From Scenedesmus sp. ARA3 (Eukaryota > Chlorophyta > Chlorophyceae > Sphaeropleales > Scenedesmaceae): a stretch of 17,921 bases of DNA. Made by a program: the position numbers and the translations under genes. This document shows positions 7,840 to 17,833 of the stretch, piece by piece. The stretch lies in assembly GCA_004335835.1 (NCBI GenBank), contig RWJK01000355.1:248-18168 (forward strand), written 5' to 3'. The notes beneath the pieces are model-generated. The model was not told the origin of the DNA. It ran no database searches and saw nothing but the letters and a program-made list of their open reading frames with translations. Positions within the stretch are counted from its first letter, which is position 1. Every line of letters starts with the position of its first letter.

Positions 7840-10049
7840 GCAGCAAGCAGCAGCAGCAGCAGTGCGGCTGCACTGGGCAAGGCGAGGCTGCCAGTAGCTT
7901 ATGAACGGCCCCACAGCAGCAGCACAGCAGCTGGTGTGCTGAACCGGTACAGGAGGCTGCCGCTTGCTGCTGCAGTGGTCTGGCATTCTGATGTCCACAC
8001 TGGAGAGGTGGGTAGTTCTGCACGGCGTGGTTGCATTGTGGCTTGGGCTGCATGCGTGTGGCGCTTGTGGCACAGGCTAGTGTGATTCACGGTGCTGGAA
8101 CGCCGCTGTTGATGGCTTTGTGCAGTTTTCATTGTGACCTGTAGAGCAGCTATGAAACAGCTGCATCTGAATGGGTGTTATATGCGCTTTTGTGCGCAGG
8201 ACCTTTGTGCTGGCCTGGCTGTGGGGTGCACTCCGGCATGAGAACACACAGCAAGGCGACTCTGCAGGAGCTGCAGGTGTCACTTGCTGAGGCTGTCAAA
8301 CCTGTGTGGTGCGTGCGGTTACAGGCAGTTGAACGTCATGGTTGGCGCGTCTTGCGCTGTTTTGGAGTGTTCGTTCTGGTGTGCGTACTACAAGTGGCTG
8401 TCATCTGCTTGATAGTGGGTTTGCATAAGCAGACCTTGCCATGCACCTATTGGGCAATTTCTGGCTCCGCAAGCCCCACACACACCCAGGATCCAGGAAT
8501 CATCTGGGCTTTTGCTGTTTGTCACAGTGCACTGGCACCAGGCAATGCACTGACTGCTTGCCACATTCTACATCTGTACATCTGGCTTGCATGATTCCCT
8601 CAGGCCGATCAGCTTGGTGAGAAGTGTGGTAAAGATCTGAGCACGGTGTGAGGATGGCATTACTGTGTCGTTTTGCACTGGCTGCGAACGGTCCTGGGGT
8701 TGAGAACTTCTGGCCTAATCATCCTCAACACAAACAGCATGGTCATGTGCCTGGTGTGCTGATTGCCAGTCAGCCAGTGGGTTGCAGCACCGGTTTCAGC
8801 TGCTAGGGGTGCACCCTGGAATGTTGTGGCCGTACCAGGTTGCGCGTCTGCTGACAAGGGTGCTTCCACATGTGTGCTGTTCTTCTTGTCGATGCGCCCG
8901 CTGACATGTATCTAGCGTTGTGTGTTGGAGTAAGGGCTTGTATGGTGTGCTTACCACCGTTTGGCAAGGCAGCAGATTGTGCAAGGTTTTTGCTGTTACA
9001 CGAGCGTGTAACCGCTGCAACATCCCCCTTGGTAACCACAAAAAAAAAACGCTGCAACAGGAATACGTGCACTGCCATGTGCGTCAACTGCACCGCCACC
9101 ATCAGCACAGAACATGCCAAGGTTTGCAGCACAAACATGGCAGTGAATTCCATCCCCCCTGGCAAACGAAGATAATGGCCATGCACATTATGATGTGTAC
9201 GAGCATAACATACTTGAGACAAGGCAACTGGCAGCTTACGCTTCGAAATGCATGGTCAATGTCAAATGGAGCTCTAGGAAAACAAAGATTGTGCCACGCA
9301 TAGCCTCCCCACATGCATGGCAGCAAATCTATCAGCCGGCACTGTGCAACTGCCAGTGGCAGTACCCTGACAAAATGTGCTATAGAGATTTGCACGGTGT
9401 ATACATCAAGAATGTTTGCAGGAAGCCGTGCGCAACACACAATGCGGCAATGCACCAACGTATGATTCCTGCAACAATGGTGGGGATGTGTATGCGCGGT
9501 AGTAATGCAGCAGCAGCAATGTGTACACATGGACATGGCAAGCCGCGCTGCCGTGTTGCAGGAAGGCGCTTGTGAGCATCTGCATTGCTGTGCCCACATC
9601 AGCAGCAGCCATGCGCAAAGTAACGCTCACAAGCTGCCACGAGCACAAGCGAGGGCCAGCTGATAAGCCCATGCAGTATGCAGGGTGCATGATGCAGGCT
9701 ACAAACAAAGGAAGGCCAACGGAAACAAGTTGGATGCTGAATGAAAACAAGGCCTGGCTGCTGAAAGGCACTGCCAAAAGACAGTGCTCAGCGCCACTAA
9801 AGAAAGAAGAGCATGCGGTGCCATGCGGAAAGCCCACACACCTGTGTTTTGGGCAACAGAGTTTGAGTGCTACTTTGCATGGCAAAAGATTTTAGTGCAG
9901 TCACTTGAACGCATGCATGCGGCACAGTGTGTGTTGCAGCATGATTAGGGGCAGTCAACTGCATTGATGGCTCTGGCCAGGGCTGCTGCAGCCGCTGCCA
10001 AGATTCTTGCAGATACCTGACATCGAAGTGGCAGCTGGATCAGCAGCCA
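7840..10049. other. Convergent intergenic region and 3' UTRs, no gene recognised
   Basis: The USP gene ends rightward at 7839 and the CDPK gene ends leftward at 10050, so this 2.2 kb should hold both 3' UTRs. Open frames of 120-165 codons occur on both strands (for example 8175-8594 on + and 9102-9599 on -). They overlap each other, carry no recognisable motif, and the sequence is less G+C-rich than the exons. TGTAAC, resembling the green-algal poly(A) signal TGTAA, is at 9007-9012 on +, but it is too far from the USP stop to assign with confidence. Confidence 0.6.
9013..9059 (+). repeat. A-tailed mini-insert between 10-bp direct repeats
   Basis: CGCTGCAACA occurs at 9013-9022 and again at 9050-9059. 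Between them is a 27-base segment that ends in ten A residues (9040-9049). This is the arrangement of a very short retroposed insertion with target-site duplication, but chance or slippage cannot be excluded. Confidence 0.4.
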
Positions 10050-12710
10050 TTAGGTACCTGCAGCGCACTTGCAGCACTCCTGCTGTTGCTGGTCGCCTCC
10101 AGACGTAGCTGTGTCGTTAAGCTGCTGCATGCTGCTGCTACTGCTGCGCTTCTGGGAGTGCGTGCGAGCCCAGTTGGCGGCAAACTTGGCTGCATTGCAC
10201 TGGCTGGCGCGGTCTCCTGGCAGCATCATCTGCACAAACTCTGCATAGTCGATCAGCCCGTTGCCGTCCTTGTCAGCCTGCAGCAGCAGCATCAGCAGCA
10301 GCAGCAGCAGCAGCAGCAGCATCAGCAGCAGGAAAGTAGTTTGATAGTTGCATGCATGCTGGGCGCGGCCTACACTGCTGTAGGCTGTCGCCTGAGTGGG
10401 CAAGGCGAGCAGTTGGCAGCGGCGCTGCAAGGCTACGCATTCCAGCGCAAGACCAGGCGGTCTGCTTTGCCTCCTTGACCCCCTGTGTACTGGCTGCGAG
10501 AGCTCTGCACATGCAAGCCTACAACCGCTGCACCACACAACTATCCCAGTCAAGAACTGTTGCGAGCCAGGCTAGACCCGCTTGCATGCCCTTGGAAGCA
10601 ATCACTTTGTCAACAACAGCAGCATGTGGTGTACCGTTACACCACAACCTGGGCTCCCACCTGCGCCAGCACTGCGTCAATGTCTCCCTGCAGCTGCCCC
10701 GCGTCTGCTGCATGCTCCCGCAGCGCCACCTCCAGCTCCTCCCTCGTGATGAAGCCGCTGTCATCAGTGTCAAAGTGCTGCGGCCACAGCCAGCCAAGCA
10801 AAGACAGACATGGCAGTCGTCAAGTACAGTGTGCAGTGTGCAGCGTGTGATGTGTGGTAGCCATAACCATTCATGCAGCTGCTGTTGTCAGTGTCAAAAT
10901 GCTGCGCGCACAGCAACACAACAAGCATGAGTGCTGCCCAGCTGTGCGGTGTGTGCGTGGGCCGTATCTAGCAGCCACAGCAGTATCAGCAGACAAAGGG
11001 GCGGCCTAGCAGCAGCTGCAAGCCAGTCAGCACCACTGTACAGCTGAATCCACAAACCCACGACCTTTCACCCAAGAGGTGGACAAATGATCCACCTGCA
11101 CAGCTGCAACCAGAGCTGAAGTGAGGCTCCACCTTCTTCAAGTCATCTCCCAGCCATACCGCAGCAGCCGCCTCACCTGGAACGCCTCAATCAGCAGCTG
11201 CTCGTGCTGCATCTTGCACGCGTGCATTGTGGCTGCCACGAACTCGGTGTAGTCCAGCTCCCTGCTGCCGTCCACGTCAGCCATGGCCATCAGCGCAGCA
11301 AGCTCACCCTCAGGCAGCGCCGCACCGCGCGAGGCCAGGCCCTGCGTAACAAACAATACGGACATGCCGTGAGTAACTGGATCTTTTTGTCCAAGTTCAG
11401 TGCCCAACAGTGTTTGCAGTGCGGGCGTGCCGGCTGTCAGCATAGGTACAGAGCACATCGTGTGTGATGATTGCATGATTGCAGGGTTCAGCCACCTTTC
11501 AAGCTGTGCACAGCAGCAGCACACGGCAGATCAAAGGTTCCATGCCACACACCGTGCGCAGCTCGTCCAGCGTGATGGTGCCGCTGCCGTCTGCATCCAT
11601 GGAGGCGAAGAGCTCACGCAGGCCGCGGATCTCATCAGGGGCCAGGTGCTGGCTGATGAACTGCGACATGAAGCAACAAAGCGGGCGGGAGTGGTTGTGC
11701 TGTCAAGAAACAGGGGCATGAATTTGTGTGCGACGCAAAACACCTGCCTCACACTCTGTTAACACTATCCACAGGACAGCGAGACGCTTCAACTGTTGCG
11801 CAGACACACATGACAAAACGGCATATACCTCTGGAGGCAGACACACATCCCATATGTCTAAGCTGCACCCAACAGTCGCCTCCTGCCGGCTGCTGCCTTC
11901 ACCAGCAGCGCCTTCTTCTTGACCTTGTTCATGGCTGCCAAGCAGCACATTCAACGCCGCAAAGCTGCATCATCAAGCCACAAAGCTGCATGTCAATTGC
12001 TGCTAAGCTGCCGCCTCACCAGCAGCGCCTTCTTTTTGAGCTTGTTCATGGCCGCGAAGCTGCGCATGCGGTGCAGCACCTCAGGCTCGATCACGTTGCT
12101 GCCAGCCACGCCACCCTCGCGGATCCACTCGTGGCCCAGCATGTCGCGCGCTGAGGGGCGGCGCTTGTCACTGTACGTCATCATCAGCCGCACACACTCC
12201 TGCGCAGCACAGGTGGTGGCTTGGGTGAGGGGAACGGCAGATTTATGTTGTTGCAGGAACGCAGCTGGCGCCAGCATGACACGCAGCTTACTGGTGCCAT
12301 TCATAATGTGAGTCAGCGGCAGCCAATGTACCGGCATGCACAGACTATCACAGTACTGTACAGTACTGCAGCTGCTGCTGACACATGCAGGCGACACTCA
12401 CAGACAACCATAAGTGCCGCATCCTGCAACGACCATGCGGCAGATCTAATATCAAAAATCTCAAGTCCACGCAGAACAGCAGCTGCTGCCAGCATGCCGC
12501 CGCGCTGCACCAGCAGGGCCTCTTACCTTAGCCGGCTCCGTGATGTTGTCCCAGGCGTGGTAGGTGAAGTCAGGCACGCCGTTATCCACCACCATGCGGA
12601 AGATCTCCTCGTCCAGCGCGTGCTCAAACGGCGGCCGCCCACACAGCAGGATGTACAGCACCACACCCAGCGCCCACACGTCAGCCTTCTCAGTGTAGGA
12701 GCGCTGCAGC

Positions 12711-12750
<40 letters not shown>

Positions 12751-13811
12751 GAGGGAACAAGGGAAAGAGCGTGCTGGGTGAGGCGGTTGGGGTGCACGAT
12801 GACAGCGTAACATCCTGCAGGGGGACGGCACAGCATGCTAACAAACCAGATACGATGCGGCCCTGCTGGACTGACCCCTTCAGTGCTGAAAACAACAGCT
12901 ATGTAGCACTCAGTTGCCTGCTGTCTTGCAGGAGGCCCTGCAGCAAGGCAGGCACATGGTTCGCTGCACATAACATGTTACATAACATGTTACATAACAG
13001 CACAGGCGTGCTCACCAGCAGCACCTCAGGTGCCATGTAGTAGGCTGTGCCACACACCTCGCTCAGCTGCTGGCCAGGCTTGATGAAGGTGGACAGCCCA
13101 AAGTCTGCTCGCAGCACACAGCAGCACAGCACAGCAGAACAGCAGGACAAGCTCACAAGCTGCGGTCCGGCCGGGCACATCACCGCAGAGCAAAGCACAC
13201 AATATGCACAGTACTGTTGCAACTAGCAGCAACGGCTACCTCTGTCTGCATGTGCATCAACAGTCAAGCTGCATGTCCGATCTGAGCTGCTGCTGCGCAC
13301 CTGTTGCCTTGAGGTCAGCGCGCTCCGTTGGGTCACTCAGCAGGAAGTTGTCTGCAGGGGCCAGCAGCATACAGCGACACGTAAACAATCAAGCCTGAAC
13401 TGCAGCGCTGCTGTCCGCAACAACAGCATGTGTCTGTGTTGACCCACCGTGCAAGCTACAACTAATAGTAGCTAGACCACAGGACAGCAATCTACAACCG
13501 CATGCAGATGCACCATGGACCAGGCGCACCATGCAGTGATGCTGCCAGATGCCTGCTGGACAAACACCAGCAGTCCAGCTGGCACAAAAACAGCGTCAGG
13601 CGCACCTGGCTTCAGGTCGCGGTGCACCACCCCAAGCTCATGGCAGTACGCAACCACCTGCAGCAAAGTGCAAGAACAGTGCAGAGCAAACAGCGTGCAC
13701 TGCTAATGCTTGAATTGACACGAAATGTCATGCCGGGATTGTGCCCTAGCACTGCACTCTCCTCCTGCTGCTGTCTATGGACGGCTCTCCAGCCCCGCAC
13801 TTCAATGCTGC

Positions 13812-13842
<31 letters not shown>

Positions 13843-14258
13843 ATAGTCACTCCTTGTGACTGCCGCACCATATACAACAGTCACGCTCCCACGTCATCAA
13901 ACCCGTGTGCCCCTACCAGCCCTGCCGCACCCCCAGCATCTTGCGCACGCTGCTGCTGCTGTTGCACAAACAAGCCTTATGGCTGCCCACGTTACGCCAC
14001 ACTCTCATTGCCTCATTGTGCAGCCCATATGTCCCAACACTGCATGCTGCCATTGCTGCTGCTGCTGCTGCCGCCTAGTCAAGCGTTGTGACTGCCACAA
14101 CATAAGCCCCAGCCGCACTCCCTTGTGTCCCTGTCAGCGCCGCCGCACCTCCAGCATCTTGCGCACTGCTGCTGCCGCGTCGCGCTCCGTGTAGCTGCCC
14201 TTGGACATGATGCGCTCCACCAGGTCGCCCCCGCTGCACAGCTCCATGATGAGGTGCA

Positions 14259-14316
<58 letters not shown>

Positions 14317-15644
14317 GCAGCAGCAGCATACAGACAGTAGGCATCGTTTAGTTATGGTGTCGTCAATGTCTTGGCTCAGCACTGTGTCTTGAACTTGACA
14401 GCATAGAGCCCTGGCGAAGGTGCACAATGCACGGAACAGTAGATACTTGTTCTGTGCATTGCTGCCTCTATGTACTGTTTTGCTGCCAAGCTGATGCAAT
14501 ACAGGTGATGGCCCTGCCTACAGTGTGGCCACTCACATACACGTGGTCTTCAAAAGCTTCATGGAGGGTGACTATGTTGGGGTTGCCTGCACCACATCAA
14601 CACAGCAGCAGCAGCAGCCAGCGTGGGCAGATAATGTTGCTTGACAGCCACAAGCGACAGCATGACACTCGATGTGCACAGCTAGGTGTGCCAATGACTG
14701 TTTACCTTGTTTACCTTCACATTTACCGTTACCCTTACCCCTGTTACTGTGTGGGTATCAGTGTAGAACATATGAGCTCTCTACGGTCGTAAAATTCGCA
14801 CAGCATGGAGCAACAACGCACTGCTGCGGGGCACATGCTGTGGAGGCAGCATTAGTTACATGTGGTTCCTGGCACCATCTTGGATGGCATTGCGTCCTTG
14901 CACCTACCTGCCAAGTGGTGCATGATCTGCAGCTCACTCCTGACGTTTGCTGCATCACCATCGCCTAGCCTGTTGCACACAGAACGACACCAGCGTCAGC
15001 AGCCTCGGCAATTCATACAGCCACACCACAGCTTCTGCTGCAACACGTTGAACTGCTACTAGCACTAGTCTAAGCAGCACAACCATGCAGGATGCTGCCC
15101 TGGCCTCAGGTCCACAGCATGTCAGGGAGGTAGCCAGGGCTGCATAACATGTGTGGATGTCCCAGTTAAAACATGTAACTCTGTACACACCTGCTGCTTC
15201 AACTGCAAGCAGTAAGCAGCAAATATTGATTGCTGATGAAATGCATGCTTTGTCTCCATCGCCCTGCATTACCGCCGCACTGAGCTGCGCTTCAGGCAGC
15301 GCACCTGCTCTTGTTGATGGACTTGCATGCAAACACCTCTCCGGTGCCTTTGTGGACGGCTATCCTAGTGGTGCCGTAATACCCTGCACCCAGCACTCTG
15401 CCTATCTCGTAGTGCTCTGTCACATCTTCGGCATGTCTTTTGCCTAGCAGCGAACGCTGCAGCTGCGATTGTTTGTCCACTGGAGGAAATGCGCATGCCA
15501 GGTCAGGCTGCGCTTCTTCCTGCACCTGCAGCAGCAAAACATTGCTAGGTGTTCATAGCGGTCAACTTCAAACTCCGTCTTGCATTGACCTGCAGGTGGC
15601 TCGCTGTCTAAACAGCATGCAGGTCAACAGCATTGATGAGCCAG

Positions 15645-15731
<87 letters not shown>

Positions 15732-15853
15732 TGCTGCTGCTGTTGTGGGGACCGCCTGAGGCCCGCAAGAAGCCTCATCGCAGAGCTTTCGTGCACCTTA
15801 GGCGGTTCATGTTGTACTGTTGGTGTCTTTGGGCGTGCAAGGCAATTTCCCAT
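10050..15853 (-). CDS. CDPK: Calcium-dependent protein kinase (CDPK), 14 exons, complete
   Basis: Exons are 15853-15629, 15525-15305, 14969-14908, 14586-14537, 14259-14149, 13657-13606, 13351-13301, 13104-13016, 12703-12527, 12199-12020, 11660-11553, 11341-11177, 10777-10661 and 10277-10050: 1836 bases, 611 residues, every junction in phase. CDPKs join a Ser/Thr kinase to a calmodulin-like domain and phosphorylate targets when calcium rises. MGNC at the start predicts N-myristoylation (G2) and palmitoylation (C4), hence membrane attachment. A polyQ run fills the variable region. Kinase landmarks are LGAGYYG (120-126), K143, E161, HRDLKP with D237, DFG 258-260 and APE 282-284. The autoinhibitory junction is about 380-412 (MNKLKKKALL). 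EF-hand loops are at 428-439, 464-475, 500-511 and 538-549; the second has Arg instead of Gly at position 6. A Ser-rich, Gln/Cys-ending tail follows. Exon 1 could end at 15614 or before the polyQ instead of at 15629; the other junctions are well supported. Confidence 0.96.
10281..10331 (-). repeat. Interrupted CTG tract before CDPK exon 14
   Basis: On the sense (-) strand a CTG run with two ATG interruptions ends at the CTGCAG acceptor of exon 14 (exon start 10277). It replaces a classical polypyrimidine tract. Confidence 0.88.
10757..10914 (-). repeat. Acceptor plus 5' end of CDPK exon 13 duplicated in intron 12
   Basis: 10881-10914 matches 10757-10790 at 29 of 34 bases. The match covers the CAG acceptor and the first codons of exon 13: HFDTDDS in the real exon, HFDTDNS in the copy. 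The copy lies about 120 bases upstream of the real exon in the direction of transcription, and the EF-hand reading stops soon after. Confidence 0.75.
11900..12059 (-). repeat. 3' end of CDPK exon 10 plus donor duplicated in intron 10
   Basis: 11900-11942 matches 12017-12059 at 39 of 43 bases. The real exon end reads FAAMNKLKKKALL followed by GTGAGG. The copy reads LAAMNKVKKKALL followed by GTGAAG, so two differences are silent and two are conservative. A stop codon lies just upstream of the copy in this frame, so it is a fragment, not a full second exon. Confidence 0.8.
12712..12747 (-). repeat. (CTG)12 before CDPK exon 9
   Basis: Twelve CTG units on the sense (-) strand end a few bases before the GCTGCAG acceptor of exon 9 (exon start 12703). 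Confidence 0.9.
12969..13000. repeat. 12-bp tandem repeat with palindromic core in CDPK intron 8
   Basis: CATAACATGTTA occurs twice in tandem (12969-12980, 12981-12992), followed by a partial third copy. Each unit contains the palindrome TAACATGTTA. It starts just past the exon 8 donor (13016/13015). No function is evident. Confidence 0.85.
13902..14166 (-). repeat. 3' end of CDPK exon 5 plus donor duplicated in intron 5
   Basis: 13902-13948 matches 14120-14166 at about 40 of 47 bases. It covers the codons for VRKMLE (VRKMLG in the copy) and the GTGCGG donor. Similarity extends further into the intron as TTGTGACTGCC and a CTG run occurring in the same order in both copies (about 13809-13948 and 14041-14166), so the tandem unit is about 230 bases. 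Confidence 0.75.
14264..14314 (-). repeat. (CTG)17 on the acceptor of CDPK exon 5
   Basis: Seventeen CTG units on the sense (-) strand end directly in CTGCCAG, the acceptor of exon 5 (exon start 14259). Further CTG-like units extend upstream to about 14328. Confidence 0.93.
15645..15743 (-). repeat. Long CAG tract, polyglutamine in the CDPK variable region
   Basis: About 28 uninterrupted CAG units on the coding strand (15645-15728), then a GAG and five more Gln codons (15730-15745). In the chosen model this is a polyQ run at roughly residues 36-70, after MGNC...RRSP and before the kinase domain. It is the longest pure tract in the window. It is coding unless exon 1 ends at an AAG|GTGCAC donor upstream of it, which is also in phase. 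Confidence 0.8.
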
Positions 15854-17833
15854 CGCCACACCACTAGCGGTGACGCCAGATGCTGTCGTGAGGATGAACC
15901 GTTGTACGCTCCTCAAACTGCCTTGATCATAAGCTTTTTTTACAAACCAAGTATTATGTTTCGCTGTTCAAATGCAGAGATTGTAGGATCGTGCGCTTCC
16001 TGCCAGGCCCTTACTCCGAGACGAGGAATCTCTGGTGTTTGCGCACTGAATGCAGAGAAATACCTTTCAGAACATCATCTAACAACACAACATTGGTCAT
16101 CAGGCGGTATATCACCTCTCCTGCAGGCGCTGAAAGCGAGTCATATAGAGGGCCCAGGAACCAGGGCTTGTTAGATACTGCAGTGGGTCTGCCGCCGCTG
16201 TGCACCACAGTAACGCAGTGTAAAAACGACCAGTACAACCACTTGCTCATGGGTTGCTGCCGACACCACTCGTGCATGTTCACTTCGGACATGGCTGCTG
16301 ATTGGCAGGTAGCAGAAGTGCATGCCCTTCGCCTGAGGGCCTGCAGACCTCAGGCCACATCAGTTTCTTCCTGCAGCGCACCACGACTCTCTTGTCTCCT
16401 GCTCTATTACACAGGTTACTTGAGTGAAGCCTATACTTAACCAGGACGGAACCACCTCGACATGCAAAGGCACAATGAATGTGCTGCTATCTTTCATTTA
16501 CCTTGGACAACCTGCAGAGGTGGTTCACAAAGCTGTGTACGCGCAGCTTCAGCTCACCTGCCAGCATGGTGGCATGCCTTTTCGGGATCTTGCAGTGGGC
16601 AGTTCTGCTGGCCGCAAGCATCATCGCTAAATGCTGATGTGGTTGTCAACGCGTTGCATGCCACACAGGCAGACTGCCAGCACCAGCACTTGCCCAAGCA
16701 GCACCACAAGGCAGTCCAGCAGTAGAACAGGCAGGCACTGCAGCTACAATGTGAAAGGGCTGGCCGCCACGACTGACATGGCGACTGGATGAGCACAGGC
16801 CAGGCAGCAGTTGATTTGATTGCATGGGTGACTCACCTGCACATCAGCCCACTTGGAGCGCCCACTTGGAGCGCCAGGAGCCTTCGGGCAGGGGGCTTCT
16901 GGACCACCATTGCTTGCAGGTGAACGGCTGTGCATTTACCATGCCTGAAAATGTCATATTACATCATATGTGTTCACCGGCCGTTCTGTCTTGCCATGGA
17001 TGAAGCACTGTGCACCTGCTGCAAAGAGCGCACAGAGCCAGGATGTGTGTGGCGCTGCAGAGCTGCTCTTGCAGTCTGGCCAGAGTAATCCTCAACCTGT
17101 GCAACACATTGGATGCAGGAGGAATCCTGGTCAACACCCTGGACTGCTGCTGCACGGCCTGCAGGTGAGCCAATTTGTATGTTTGTCAGGCATACTGAGC
17201 ACGGTTACGTACTGTGGCACAAAACCAAAATGCAGCAGTGTCACCTTGCGGGCGATTGTATTTGCTGAAGGACAGGGCAGGGGGCACATGGCAGCGAACA
17301 CAGACTGGTAGCTGGTGCATGGCAGCTGTCGATACAACTCAATCACATGAGAGTGACTGATCAACGGCCAGCATGCAGGATGATCAAACCCATGAATAAT
17401 CTGCAGCTTGATTTGCTTGATGTTTCAGATTAAGAATCTCCAATTTGCATTAGGCGTACTGCTTCTTGCTGTGAAGTGCGTAACAGGCAAGGGTCACAGC
17501 CTTTACTGTGTTCAACACAACCGCAAGTTGCGACAACGTGCTGTGACAGTGTTCTGCTGGACATGGCATGCACCTGCAGCTGCTGATGGGCCACTAAGCT
17601 GTGTAGGTGAAAAATTTGTTCTTTCAGCAGGAGTGGTCAGCAGGTGGTCGTACTCCCATCATGCTGGACGGGCACATGCCCCGTGCAGGGGCTGTGCAGT
17701 GAGCTGGTGGCATGTTGTGAAGTGTGTCATGGCGCAGTCATTGCACGCAGCCGTCTGGCCGTATTAGATTGCTTACTGGTATTGTTTTCTATGTTTTGCG
17801 GCAGCTGACTGGTTGATACAGAGTGGCAGGCAC
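15854..17833. other. Unresolved region upstream of CDPK
   Basis: The left part should hold the CDPK promoter and 5' UTR. The rest has several exon-like pieces that cannot be joined with certainty. On -, about 17168-17013 lies between a CTGCAG acceptor and a CAG|GTGCAC donor. Also on -, about 16950-16837 ends at a strong CAG|GTGAGT donor. About 16632-16500 ends at AAG|GTAAAT. A - strand frame stays open from about 16345 to a stop at 16011-16013. Overlapping + strand readings are equally open, for example a 52-codon frame near 16475-16633 ending with a hydrophobic stretch (WAVLLAASIIAKC). No family is recognised, so no gene is called. Confidence 0.35.
16848..16873. repeat. 13-bp tandem duplication
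   Basis: CCCACTTGGAGCG is present twice in direct tandem (16848-16860, 16861-16873), inside one of the exon-like pieces. The 13-base length means one copy shifts the reading frame relative to the other. Confidence 0.9.

Noticed and set aside
8175..8594. 139-codon open frame on + after the USP gene
   Set aside because: It has a hydrophobic stretch but no family resemblance and no gene-like base composition; more likely 3' UTR or intergenic.
9102..9599. Open frames of 120-165 codons on both strands at about 9100-9900
   Set aside because: They overlap each other on opposite strands and have no recognisable domain or supportable splice structure. They sit between two converging genes, where 3' UTRs are expected.
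15440..16174. 244-codon open frame on + containing a polyleucine run
   Set aside because: It is the antisense of CDPK exons 1-2. The Leu run is simply the reverse of the CAG tract that encodes polyQ.
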